Positions 5,598-16,077 of a stretch of 17,908 nt of DNA are shown here, one piece after another. Origin of the DNA: Caulobacter sp. CCH9-E1 (lineage in GTDB: Bacteria > Pseudomonadota > Alphaproteobacteria > Caulobacterales > Caulobacteraceae); contig NZ_LSJA01000131.1 of NCBI RefSeq assembly GCF_001556515.1, positions 1-17,908 on the forward strand, read 5' to 3'. A model generated the notes under the pieces. That model was not told the origin of the DNA and did no database searches. It saw only the letters and a list, made by a program, of their open reading frames with translations. The position numbers were made by a program, and so were the translations under genes. Positions within the stretch are counted from its first letter, which is position 1. Each line of letters starts with the position of its first letter.

Positions 5598-7799
5598 TTA
5601 CGCCGCGGCCTTCGCCTTGGCGCCGAAGCGGCCGTAGAAGGTCTCGCCCTTCTCGGCCATCTCGCGCAGCAGGGCCGGCGGGGCGAACCGCTTGCCGTAC
5701 TTCTGGGCGAGGCCATCGCAGGTCTCGACGAAAGCCTTGGCGCCGACGGCGTCGATCAGGCTGATCGGGCCGCCGGTCCAGGGCGCGAAGCCCCAGCCGA
5801 GGATCGCGCCGACATCGGCCTCGCGCGGATCGGTGATGACGCCTTCCTCGAAGCAGCGGGCGGCCTCGACGGCCTGGCGATACAGCAGCCGGGTGCGGAT
5901 CTCCTGGATCAGCGCCTGGTCGGCCTCGGCGATCTTCACCGGAGCCAGGTCCGACAGGCCCTTCCACAGGGTCTTGGGACCGTTCTCCGGATAGTCGTAG
6001 AAGCCCTTGCCGTTCTTGCGGCCGAAGCGCTGCAGCTCGACCACCATCTTCTCGATGATCGGGGCGAACGGACGGTCCTCGAACTTGTCGCCGAGGTCCT
6101 TCTTGGTCTGCTGGGTGACCTTGTAGCCAAGGTCGAGCGCGACGTCGTCGTTCATCTCCAGCGGACCGCGCGGCATGCCGGTGGCGCGGCCGACATTGTC
6201 GATGATGGCCGGGGCGATGCCGTCGGCCAGCATCTCGAGGCCTTCCTGCACGAAGGTGCCGAAGCAGCGGCTGGTGTAGAAGCCGCGGCTGTCGTTCACG
6301 ACGATCGGCGTCTTCTTGATCTTCAGGACGTAGTCGATCGACTTGGCCAGGGCCTCGTCGGACGTCTCCTCGCCCATGATGATCTCGACCAGGCCCATCT
6401 TGTCGACCGGCGAGAAGAAGTGGATGCCGATGAAGTTCTTCGGACGCACGCTGGCCTTGGACAGGCCGGTGATCGGCAGGGTCGAGGTGTTGGAGCCGAA
6501 GATGGCGGTTTCGGCCAGCTGGGCCTCGGCCTTCTTGGTCACGTCGGCCTTGATCTCGCGGTTCTCGAACACGGCCTCGATGACGAGGTCGCTGCCCTTG
6601 ACGTGATCATAGTCGGTGGTCGGGGTGATCAGGGACAGGACCTTGTCGGCCTTCTCCTGGGTCATCTTCCCACGCGACACGGCCTTCTTCAGCAGGCCCT
6701 CGGCGTAGGACTTGCCCTTGTCGGCGGCCTCTTGGCTCTGGTCGATCAGCACCGTCTCGATGCCGGCCATGGCTTGGACGTAGGCGATGCCCGCGCCCAT
6801 CATGCCCGCGCCCAGCACGGCGACCTTCTTGGCTTCCGACGGCGGGACGTTGGCCGGACGGCCCGAGCCCTTGCCCAGCTCCTGCAGGGACAGGAACAGG
6901 GTGCGGATCATGCCCTTGGCCTGAGGCGACATCATCGTCTTCAGGAAGTAGCGGGTCTCGATGCGGATGGCCGCGTCGAACGGCACCTGCGTGCCTTCGT
7001 AGACCGCCTTCAGGATGTTCAGCTGGGCCGGATAGTTGCCATAGGTCTGCTTGCGCAGCATGGCGTTGCCCATGACGAAGACCTGACTGCCGGTCGGGGT
7101 GTAGGGACCGCCGCCGGGCAGCTTGAAGTCCTTCTTGTCCCACGGCGCGACGGGATCGCCCTTGGTCTTGACCCAGGTCTTGGCCGCTTCGACTTCCGAG
7201 CCCGGGGCGACCACCTCGTGGACGACCTTCAGGGCCAGGGCCTCCTGCGGCTTCATCGACTTGCCTTCCAGCAGGTACGGCGCGGCGGCCATAACCCCCA
7301 TCAGGCGCGGCAGGCGCTGGGTGCCGCCGGCGCCTGGCAAGAGGCCGACCTTGGCTTCCGGCAGGGCCAGCTGGGTCTTCGGATTGTCGCCGACCACGCG
7401 GTAGTGGCAGGCCAGGCAGATCTCGAGACCGCCGCCCATGGCCAGGCCGTTGATCGCCGCGGCGACCGGCTTGCCGCAGGTTTCCAGGGCGCGGAACGCC
7501 TTGTTGAGGGCGAAGCCGGCGTCGAACGCGGCCTTCAGGCCCGCCTCACCGCCGGCCGAGCCGCCGGCCAGGCCGCCCGAGCCGCCCAGTTCGCCGAGGT
7601 CCGCGCCGGCGCAGAAGCCGCTGGCCTTGCCCGAGGTGATGACCGCGCCCTTGATGGCGTCGTCGGTCTTGATGCGCTCGACGATCTCGCCGATTTCCTT
7701 GATGACCGAAGCGGTCAGGGTGTTCATCGAACGACCGGGCACGTCGAAGGTGACGAGGGCCACGCCGTCGGAATCGACCTCGATCTTGAAGTTTTCCAT
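5598..7799 (-). CDS. fadJ: Bifunctional enoyl-CoA hydratase / 3-hydroxyacyl-CoA dehydrogenase (FadJ/FadB type)
   Basis: The 733-residue protein catalyses the hydration and NAD-dependent oxidation steps of beta-oxidation. The N-terminal crotonase domain (1-about 215) has the oxyanion-hole segment GFCAGADL (61-68) and both catalytic glutamates, Glu126 in GGGLE and Glu148 in [20 protein letters not shown]. The dehydrogenase part has the Rossmann motif GAGMMGAG (330-337), VIEAVFEN (406-413), SNTST, and the His460/Glu472 pair in [16 protein letters not shown]; the C-terminal helical domain follows from about 505. A glycine-rich stretch (71-87) after the oxyanion segment is longer than usual. It lies 24 bp after the thiolase gene, with AGGA before its ATG, and is last in the operon. 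The partner is probably the neighbouring thiolase. The trifunctional-subunit naming (FadB or FadJ) cannot be settled from sequence alone. Confidence 0.95.
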   Translation of the reverse strand: MENFKIEVDSDGVALVTFDVPGRSMNTLTASVIKEIGEIVERIKTDDAIKGAVITSGKASGFCAGADLGELGGSGGLAGGSAGGEAGLKAAFDAGFALNKAFRALETCGKPVAAAINGLAMGGGLEICLACHYRVVGDNPKTQLALPEAKVGLLPGAGGTQRLPRLMGVMAAAPYLLEGKSMKPQEALALKVVHEVVAPGSEVEAAKTWVKTKGDPVAPWDKKDFKLPGGGPYTPTGSQVFVMGNAMLRKQTYGNYPAQLNILKAVYEGTQVPFDAAIRIETRYFLKTMMSPQAKGMIRTLFLSLQELGKGSGRPANVPPSEAKKVAVLGAGMMGAGIAYVQAMAGIETVLIDQSQEAADKGKSYAEGLLKKAVSRGKMTQEKADKVLSLITPTTDYDHVKGSDLVIEAVFENREIKADVTKKAEAQLAETAIFGSNTSTLPITGLSKASVRPKNFIGIHFFSPVDKMGLVEIIMGEETSDEALAKSIDYVLKIKKTPIVVNDSRGFYTSRCFGTFVQEGLEMLADGIAPAIIDNVGRATGMPRGPLEMNDDVALDLGYKVTQQTKKDLGDKFEDRPFAPIIEKMVVELQRFGRKNGKGFYDYPENGPKTLWKGLSDLAPVKIAEADQALIQEIRTRLLYRQAVEAARCFEEGVITDPREADVGAILGWGFAPWTGGPISLIDAVGAKAFVETCDGLAQKYGKRFAPPALLREMAEKGETFYGRFGAKAKAAA

Positions 7800-7823
7800 G
7801 TGACTAGTTCCTGATCGAGAGGG

Positions 7824-9029
<1,206 letters not shown>

Positions 9030-9101
9030 GGAATGGCTCCTTCCTGCGAAGCGTTGTTCGTGTCGTTTAGCGGCGCGCCGGCCCTGTGCGGTCGGGCGTC
9101 G

Positions 9102-9497
9102 TTATTGTTTCCAGTTGCCGATCGGGTACTTGCCGATCGGTTCGCACTTGAGGCCTCGGGCCGAGACCTTGGCGCGGTAGTAGAGGCGCGAGCCGAACTC
9201 GGGCGGCGGCAGCTCGCACGCCGTGAAGCCCGAGGTCGTCACCTCCAGCTTCCACTCGGCGACCTTGGAGCGCAGCAGGGTCTGGCAGATGTCCTGGCCC
9301 GCCGGCCGCAGCGGCAGCTTGAAGGCGCCGGGCTGCGGGGTCTTGCCGACCAGCGCGCCGGAGAAGGTGAGCGGCCGAGGGCCTTGCACGGCGCGCACGC
9401 AGACCACGGCCGAGCGGGCGTCGTTGGCCGGCGCCGCGGCGGCCGGTCCGGCCAGCAGTGCGATCAGGGGAAGCGTGATCAGGGACAAGGCCATCAT
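9102..9497 (-). CDS. Small secreted protein with four cysteines, inside the beta-oxidation operon
   Basis: The 131-residue product (130 if the second ATG is used) opens with a clear signal peptide: hydrophobic 3-20 (ALSLITLPLIALLAGPAAAA), cleavage near 22-24. The mature part is about 107 residues with four cysteines (33, 71, 94, 118), suited to two disulfides in the periplasm or outside. I do not recognise the family; the size and cysteine pattern loosely recall small secreted inhibitors, but I cannot support that. Its start overlaps the stop of the upstream acyl-CoA dehydrogenase in an ATGA arrangement, so translation is probably coupled; GAGGA lies just upstream. A 72-bp gap separates it from the thiolase gene. 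An exported protein among cytoplasmic fatty-acid enzymes is unexpected. Confidence 0.82.
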   Translation of the reverse strand: MMALSLITLPLIALLAGPAAAAPANDARSAVVCVRAVQGPRPLTFSGALVGKTPQPGAFKLPLRPAGQDICQTLLRSKVAEWKLEVTTSGFTACELPPPEFGSRLYYRAKVSARGLKCEPIGKYPIGNWKQ

Positions 9498-10657
9498 AGG
9501 GTCCTCGCGATCAGCAGTTTCATGATCTCGTTGGTGCCGCCGTAGATACGCTGGATGCGGCTGTCCTTGTACATGCGCGCGATCGGGTACTCGTTCATGA
9601 AGCCATAGCCGCCGAACAGCTGCAGGCAGCGGTCGACGATCTTGTTCTCCAGGTCGCTGACCCAGTACTTGGCCATCGAGGCGGTGGCGGCGTCCAGCTT
9701 GCCCTCCAGATGCTGGCCGATGCAGTGGTTGACGAAGACCTTGGCGACGGTCGCCTCGGTCTTGCACTCGGCCAGGACGAACTGGGTGTTCTGGAAGTCG
9801 AGGATCGCCTTGCCGAACGCCTTGCGGTCCTTGACGTAGGCGATGGTCAGCTCCAGCGCCCGCTCGATGGTCGCCATGCCCTGGACGGCGATGTTCAGGC
9901 GCTCCTGCGGCAGCTGGCTCATCAGCTGGAAGAAGCCCTGGCCCTCGTCGGTCCCCAGGAGGTTCTCGGTCGGGACCTTCACGTCGTTGAAGAACAGCTC
10001 GGAGGTGTCCTGAGCCTCCTGGCCCAGCTTGTCGAGATTGCGGCCGCGCTCGAAGCCTTCGGCGCCGTCGGTCTCGACGAAGATCAGCGAGGTCCCGCGC
10101 GCGCCGCCGGCCGGGTCTGTCTTGGCCACCACGCAGATCAGGTTGGCGGTCTGGCCGTTGGTGATGAAGGTCTTGGAGCCGTTGAGGACGTACTGGTTGC
10201 CGACCTTCTTGGCGGTGGTCTTGACGCCTTGGAGGTCGGAGCCGGCGCCCGGCTCGGTCATGGCGATGGCCGAGACCAGCTCGCCGGTCGCCATGCGCGG
10301 CAGCCAGCGTCGCTTCTGCTCCTCGGTGCCGTAGTGGACGATGTACGGCATGACGATGGCGTTGTGCAGGCTGGCGCCGAAGCCGTCGACGCCCTTCTTG
10401 CCCAGTTGCTCCATCAGCACGACCTCGTGCCGGTAGTCGCCGCCGGCGCCGCCGTACTGCTCGGGCGTGGAGAGGCCGAGCAAGCCCGCCTCTCCCGCCT
10501 TGGTCCACATGTCGCGGTCGACGCAATGGTTCTTGCGCCACTTGGCGACGGTCTCTTCAGGGGCGTGCTCGTCGAAGAATTTGCCGACCGCGTCCTCGAA
10601 GATCGCGATGTCTTCCTCGGCCATGAAGGCCGGCTTTTCAACGTTGAGCACGCTCAT
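9494..10657 (-). CDS. Acyl-CoA dehydrogenase, LCAD-like
   Basis: This 387-residue flavoenzyme performs the first step of beta-oxidation, passing electrons to ETF. It has the signatures AMTEPGAGSDLQG (132-144) and, near the end, LQLFGGYGFMNEYPIARMY and RIQRIYGGTNEIMK. In medium- and short-chain dehydrogenases the base is the Glu of 'YEGT'; here that position is Gly (YGGT). Instead Glu252 in LPQERLNIA falls where long-chain and isovaleryl-CoA dehydrogenases carry their catalytic Glu. AYVKDRKAFGK and the C-terminal blocks also match the mammalian long-chain enzyme best. Only two bases separate it from the upstream dehydrogenase gene and its stop overlaps the next start, so it is mid-operon. Substrate is probably long-chain or branched acyl-CoA; not certain. 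Confidence 0.93.
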   Translation of the reverse strand: MSVLNVEKPAFMAEEDIAIFEDAVGKFFDEHAPEETVAKWRKNHCVDRDMWTKAGEAGLLGLSTPEQYGGAGGDYRHEVVLMEQLGKKGVDGFGASLHNAIVMPYIVHYGTEEQKRRWLPRMATGELVSAIAMTEPGAGSDLQGVKTTAKKVGNQYVLNGSKTFITNGQTANLICVVAKTDPAGGARGTSLIFVETDGAEGFERGRNLDKLGQEAQDTSELFFNDVKVPTENLLGTDEGQGFFQLMSQLPQERLNIAVQGMATIERALELTIAYVKDRKAFGKAILDFQNTQFVLAECKTEATVAKVFVNHCIGQHLEGKLDAATASMAKYWVSDLENKIVDRCLQLFGGYGFMNEYPIARMYKDSRIQRIYGGTNEIMKLLIARTL

Positions 10658-10659
10658 GA

Positions 10660-12453
<1,794 letters not shown>

Positions 12454-12541
12454 GAAACGGTCCTGGGAGGATCGGAGGAGGAAAGGTGTGTCGGCGTCGT
12501 CAACCGGACGTGTCTTGTCCAATCACGCCGCCGCGGTGGTC

Positions 12542-13021
12542 TTACTTGCCCAGCATGGCTTCGGCGTGACCGTCCAGGCGGGCGCGCAGCACCTGCTCGT
12601 AGTCGGCCGCGCGGGGCAGCAGGTCGGGGCGGATCTCGGCGAGGCGGCGCTCGAGGCGGTCGCAGGCCTCGCGCAGCTCGACCAGGGCGTTGTCGATGTC
12701 GTCGCGCTGTTGCTCCAGCGCCGTGGCGCGTTCGCGGAACTTCTTCAGCGAGCGGGCCATCTGGGCCGCGCCCTGGTCGTTCTCGTCATAGAGGTCCAGC
12801 AGCTCGCGGATTTCCGACAGCGACAGGCCCACGCGCTTGCCGCGCAGGATCAGCTGCAGGCGGACGCGGTCCTTGTGCGAATAGACGCGGTTCAGCCCTT
12901 CGCGCGCGGGGCTCAGCAGGCCCTTGTCCTCGTAGAAGCGCAGGGCGCGCGGCGTGGCTTTGAATTCGTTGCAGAGCTGGCGGATCGTGAATGTCCGCTC
13001 GGGGCGACGCAGGTCGGCCAT
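12542..13021 (-). CDS. MerR-family transcriptional regulator of the beta-oxidation operon
   Basis: The 159-residue protein has an N-terminal winged helix-turn-helix (about 10-80: FTIRQLCNEFKATPRALRFYEDKGLL, then R-Y-S-H-K-D wing, GLSLSEIRELLDLYD) and a long coiled-coil dimerisation helix (about 85-130). It lacks the C-terminal cysteines of metal-sensing MerR proteins. It resembles the MerR regulators (LiuR-like) found beside acyl-CoA dehydrogenase genes in proteobacteria, which respond to acyl-CoA intermediates. GGGAGG lies eight bases before the ATG. It heads the operon, transcribed in the same direction as the enzymes, and a dyad of the expected type lies 94 bp upstream, so it probably controls itself and the operon. 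The effector is unknown. Confidence 0.93.
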   Translation of the reverse strand: MADLRRPERTFTIRQLCNEFKATPRALRFYEDKGLLSPAREGLNRVYSHKDRVRLQLILRGKRVGLSLSEIRELLDLYDENDQGAAQMARSLKKFRERATALEQQRDDIDNALVELREACDRLERRLAEIRPDLLPRAADYEQVLRARLDGHAEAMLGK

Positions 13022-13114
13022 GGTTCAAACCTCCCAATCAAGAGGGCCTGGCTACTGCGGCCGGGCCGCTTAGTTATCGGCGATCACCCTAAACCCGATC
13101 CCGGGGAAGCGTCA

Positions 13115-13130
13115 ACGCTTACGTAAACGT
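13115..13130. promoter_or_regulatory. Dyad ACGCTTACGTAAACGT, probable MerR operator
   Basis: A 16-bp dyad centred on the perfect palindrome TTACGTAA (13119-13126), with one mismatched pair in the arms. On the minus strand it is flanked by two TTGACG copies (13133-13128 and 13115-13110), which are -35-like for the operon. The TTTACGTAA core is like operators of LiuR-type MerR regulators as I know them. I see no second copy elsewhere in the window. A matching -10 is not clear. Confidence 0.6.
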
Positions 13131-13180
13131 CAATCTATGCTGCCGTCATAGGTTTACTTTCCTAGGCTTGGCGGCGTATT

Positions 13181-13192
13181 TTCGAGCTCGAA
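13181..13192. promoter_or_regulatory. Perfect palindrome TTCGAGCTCGAA before the S24-type regulator
   Basis: A 12-bp perfect palindrome ends 27 bases before the start codon at 13220, with a strong AAGGAG site between them. Position and symmetry suit an autoregulatory operator for the HTH protein encoded next. No direct evidence links them. Confidence 0.35.
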
Positions 13193-13219
13193 GGCCGCGA
13201 CCGCTCAAGGAGACGCCCG

Positions 13220-13858
13220 ATGGCGACCCTCTCTCACGGCGAAATCTGGCGGGCCATCGATGCGCTGGCCGAGCGCTTCGACATGACGCCGTCGGCCATG
13301 GCCCGGATGGCGGGCCTGGACCCCACCAGTTTCAACCGTTCGAAGCGCGGCTCGACGGAGGCCGACAGCCGCCCGCGTTGGCCGTCGACCGAGAGCCTGG
13401 CCAAGCTGCTGGAAGCGACTGGGGTGAACTTCTCGGAGTTCGCGGCCATGACCGAGCAGTCCGGCGGCGCGGGCGCAAGGCGAGGGGCGCCGCTGATCGG
13501 CCTGGCCCAGGCCGGGCAGGAGGGCTTCTTCGACGCGGCGGGCATGCCGATGGGCGCGGGCTGGGACGAGGCGCCGGCGCCGGATCTTGGCGAGGGCCTG
13601 TTCGCCCTGGAAGTGTCTGGGGACGCCCTGACGCCGGTCTATCGCGACGGCGACCGCCTTCTGGTGTCGCCCACGGTCGAGCCGCGCAAGGGCGATCGCG
13701 TGGTGGCGCGGACCCATGCGGGCGAGGTTCTGGTGCGAGAGCTGGGCCGGGTCACGGCCAGGACGATCGAGCTCTTGGCGCTCGGGCGGGAAGGCGATCG
13801 CCTGCTGTCGCGGGACGAGGTCGCCTGGATCGCGCGGATCGTCTGGGCCAGCCAGTAG
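13220..13858 (+). CDS. HTH / S24-type (LexA/CI-like) regulator lacking the catalytic Ser-Lys dyad
   Basis: The 212-residue protein has an N-terminal helix-turn-helix (about 8-45: ALAERFDMTPSAMARMAGL…TSFNRSKRG), a linker, and a C-terminal S24 peptidase-like fold (about 90-212: PLIGLAQAG, FALEVSGDALTPVYRDGDRLLVS, GDRVVARTHAGEVLVRELGR, and VAWIARIVWASQ at the end). In active relatives the strand reads V-x-G-D-S-M with the nucleophilic Ser; here the position is Ala136 (SGDAL). The general-base Lys expected in the VxVK/AKEL segment is Arg173 (LVREL). The Ala98-Gly99 pair is where self-cleavage would be expected. AAGGAG precedes the ATG. It is divergent from merR across 198 bp. It probably binds DNA but cannot self-cleave, so it would not be a RecA-triggered repressor. 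Confidence 0.88.
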   Translation: MATLSHGEIWRAIDALAERFDMTPSAMARMAGLDPTSFNRSKRGSTEADSRPRWPSTESLAKLLEATGVNFSEFAAMTEQSGGAGARRGAPLIGLAQAGQEGFFDAAGMPMGAGWDEAPAPDLGEGLFALEVSGDALTPVYRDGDRLLVSPTVEPRKGDRVVARTHAGEVLVRELGRVTARTIELLALGREGDRLLSRDEVAWIARIVWASQ

Positions 13859-13873
13859 CCGGCCCGGAACCCG

Positions 13874-14083
13874 TTACGTGCGCGGGCAGTCGCCGTGCGT
13901 GTCGAGCAGCCAGGCGATCAGCGGGCCGGCGGCCGGATCGGCGCACGATACGTCGACGCGATACGACTGCCAGGTGTCGTTGTGCGCGGCCTCGACTTGG
14001 GCGTCGGGGAACTGCTGAACGATGCCGCCGAGCAGAGAATCGAACTTCTGTCGATCGGTGGGGCGGAGGGTGAACGAAGCCAT
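13874..14083 (-). CDS. Small conserved-looking hypothetical protein
   Basis: The 69-residue product starts MASFTLRPTDRQKFDSLLGG and ends with LIAWLLDTHGDCPRT. It looks soluble, with an amphipathic helix near 9-24, a strand-rich middle (WQSYRVDVSC) and two cysteines (53 and 66). The ATG at 14083 is preferred because AAGG lies seven bases before it; a GTG at 14134 would add 17 residues with no ribosome-binding site. It is convergent with the S24-type gene, 15 bp apart, and far from lysK. I do not recognise the family. Balanced composition supports a real gene. Confidence 0.68.
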   Translation of the reverse strand: MASFTLRPTDRQKFDSLLGGIVQQFPDAQVEAAHNDTWQSYRVDVSCADPAAGPLIAWLLDTHGDCPRT

Positions 14084-14221
14084 GGTCTGACCTTGAAGAC
14101 TGTCCTGGTCCGGAAGATCGGACCTTAGACTCACAAAAGTGGTCAGACCCTTAATACCGAATTCAGGTCTCGTTCATCTGCCCGGCAAGGTGTCGCTGCG
14201 CGTTTGCGCCGCACCAATACC

Positions 14222-15880
14222 TCAGCCCAGCTTCTCCTCGATGAGGGCCACCGTGCGGTCGATGCCGAAGATCGCCGCGAACGAGCCGAAGCGGGGGCCC
14301 TGGCTCTGGCCCAGCAGCACTTCGTAGAGGGCCTGGAACCAGGCGCGCAGCGGGTCGAAGCCGTGCGCCTTGCCCACCTCGAACACCTCGTTCTGGATCA
14401 GCTCGGCGTCCTGCGTCCCGGCCGGCATGGCTTTCAGCTTGGCCAGGAGGTCCAGCATGGCCGCGCGTTCCTGGTCGCTGGGCGCGCGGAACACCTTCGA
14501 GGGCTTCACGAAGTCCTCGTAGTAGTTGATCGCGTAGCCGGCCAGGCGATCCAGCAGCGGCTGGCTTTCCGGCGTCGCGCCCGGGATGTAGCGCGACAGG
14601 AAGCCCCAGAGGATTTCCTTGGTCGAGGCGTCGGCGGCCGAAACCAGGTTCAGCATCAGGCTGAACGACACCGGCGAGCCGTGCTGCGGCGGACGGCCCG
14701 TGTGGATGTGCCAGACAGGGTTGTCGAGCTGCTTGGCCGGCTCCTGGCGCGGATAGGCGTCCAGCTGCTGCAGGTACTCGTCGGTCGCCTTCGGAATGAC
14801 GTCGAAATAGAGCTTCTTGGCCGACTTGGGGCTCTGGAACATGTAGTACGACAGGCTCTCGGGCGCGCCGTACCGCAGCCAGTCCTCCATGGAGAGGCCG
14901 TTGCCCTTGGACTTGGAGATCTTCTGGTTGTTCTCGTCCAGGAAGAGCTCGTAGTTGAAGCCCTCCGGCGGGACCCCGCCCAGCGCCTTGCAGATCGCGC
15001 CCGAGGCCTTGACCGAGTCGATCAGGTCCTTGCCCGACATTTCATAGTCCACGCCCAGCGCGGTCCAGCGCATGGCCCAGTCGGGCTTCCACTGCATCTT
15101 CACGTGGCCGCCGGTGACCGGGACCTCGACGTTACGGCCGTCCTCGTCCTGGAAGACGATTGTGCCCTTCTCGACGTTGCGCTCCAGGGTCGGGACCTGC
15201 AGCACGCGGCCGGTGGTCGGGCTGATCGGCAGGAACGGCGAATAGGTCGCGCGGCGCTCCTCGCCCAGGGTCGGCAGCATCACCTTCTGGATCGCGTCGA
15301 AGCGCTCCAGAGCGGTCAGCAGGGTCGCGTCGAACATCCCGCCACGATAGCAGGCGGTCGAGCTGACGAACTCGTACTCGAAGCCGAAGCCGTCCAGGAA
15401 CGCGCGCAGGCGGGCGTTGTTGTGGGCGCCGAAGCTGTCGTGGGTGCCGAACGGGTCGCGGACGACCGTCAGCGGCTTGCCCAGGTCCTCGATCAGCGGC
15501 TGCTTGTTCTCGATGTTCTCGGGAACCTTGCGCAGGCCGTCCATGTCGTCGCTGAAGGCGATCAGCCGAGTCGGGATGGCCTCGTCGGTCAGGGCGCGGA
15601 AGGCGCTGCGCACCATCGTCGTGCGCGCGACCTCGCCGAAGGTGCCCAGGTGCGGCAGGCCCGACGGCCCATAACCGGTCTCGAAGATCACGGCCTTGGC
15701 GAGGGCCGGATAGGCTTTCACCGCCTCGTCGGTCTTGCCGGCGTCGATCAGGGCCTTGGCGGCCTCCTGGTCGGCGCGATCGGGGAGGCGCACGCGCAGG
15801 ACGCGGGCGATCGTGGCGCGCGCCTGCTCGAAGGGCCAGGAGCGGGCGTCACGGGCGAGGGGGGAGAGGCCTTCAAACAT
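14222..15880 (-). CDS. lysK: Lysyl-tRNA synthetase, class I
   Basis: The 552-residue class I enzyme charges tRNA-Lys; this archaeal-type form replaces the class II LysRS in many alphaproteobacteria. It has the HIGH-equivalent [10 protein letters not shown] (72-81), the KMSKS-equivalent KISKS (320-324), family blocks [10 protein letters not shown] (111-120) and [15 protein letters not shown] (144-158), and an all-helical anticodon-binding C-terminal region. No ribosome-binding site precedes the ATG at 15880; a TTATAC -10-like element lies eight bases upstream, which would place transcription start at or near the ATG. The gene is separated from pgm by a palindromic element. It is likely the only lysyl-tRNA synthetase of the cell, though that cannot be seen here. 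Confidence 0.96.
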   Translation of the reverse strand: MFEGLSPLARDARSWPFEQARATIARVLRVRLPDRADQEAAKALIDAGKTDEAVKAYPALAKAVIFETGYGPSGLPHLGTFGEVARTTMVRSAFRALTDEAIPTRLIAFSDDMDGLRKVPENIENKQPLIEDLGKPLTVVRDPFGTHDSFGAHNNARLRAFLDGFGFEYEFVSSTACYRGGMFDATLLTALERFDAIQKVMLPTLGEERRATYSPFLPISPTTGRVLQVPTLERNVEKGTIVFQDEDGRNVEVPVTGGHVKMQWKPDWAMRWTALGVDYEMSGKDLIDSVKASGAICKALGGVPPEGFNYELFLDENNQKISKSKGNGLSMEDWLRYGAPESLSYYMFQSPKSAKKLYFDVIPKATDEYLQQLDAYPRQEPAKQLDNPVWHIHTGRPPQHGSPVSFSLMLNLVSAADASTKEILWGFLSRYIPGATPESQPLLDRLAGYAINYYEDFVKPSKVFRAPSDQERAAMLDLLAKLKAMPAGTQDAELIQNEVFEVGKAHGFDPLRAWFQALYEVLLGQSQGPRFGSFAAIFGIDRTVALIEEKLG

Positions 15881-15888
15881 GCGGGGCG

Positions 15889-15896
15889 GTATAAGC
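15889..15896 (-). promoter_or_regulatory. Possible -10 element of a leaderless lysK promoter
   Basis: On the minus strand GCTTATAC (15896-15889) resembles a bacterial -10 box and ends eight bases before the ATG of lysK, where no Shine-Dalgarno sequence is present. A good -35 is not visible at the usual distance. Leaderless transcripts are common in Caulobacter, which makes this reading reasonable. Confidence 0.3.
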
Positions 15897-15952
15897 GCTG
15901 ACGCGGCGAAGGGCTAGGGTGGCGGTCGTCGCAAGCTGGACATCTCCATCAC

Positions 15953-16065
15953 CGTGTCATCCCGGCCGCAGCGTAGCGGAGAGCCGGGAGCCAGGGGCGG
16001 CCCGCACGGAGCTCTTGCAAACCCTGGGTCCCGGATAGCCTCTGCGAGGCTTCCGGGATGACACG
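15953..16065. repeat. Palindromic repeat element (MITE/REP-like) between lysK and pgm
   Basis: Perfect 13-bp terminal inverted repeats CGTGTCATCCCGG (15953-15965) and CCGGGATGACACG (16053-16065) enclose a second inverted pair, CCGGGAGCCAGGG (15984-15996) with CCCTGGGTCCCGG (16022-16034), one mismatch. The whole 113 bp could fold into a long stem. It resembles a GTCATCCCGG…CCGGGATGAC family I know as a frequent intergenic repeat in alphaproteobacteria. It starts 12 bp after the pgm stop and may also end pgm transcription. Confidence 0.8.
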
Positions 16066-16077
16066 CTGATTGAGCGA

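Noticed and set aside
5523..7814. 763-residue open frame antisense to the hydratase/dehydrogenase gene
   Set aside because: Shadow of a clearly recognised enzyme; low-complexity Leu/Gly/Asp/His composition and no start signal.
9102..10541. Long 479-residue minus-strand frame joining an Arg/Gly-rich sequence to the small secreted protein
   Set aside because: The N-terminal 348 residues are the out-of-frame shadow of the acyl-CoA dehydrogenase; only the last 131 residues, with their own signal peptide and start, are real.
14204..15901. 565-residue plus-strand frame antisense to lysK
   Set aside because: Shadow of a fully recognised synthetase.
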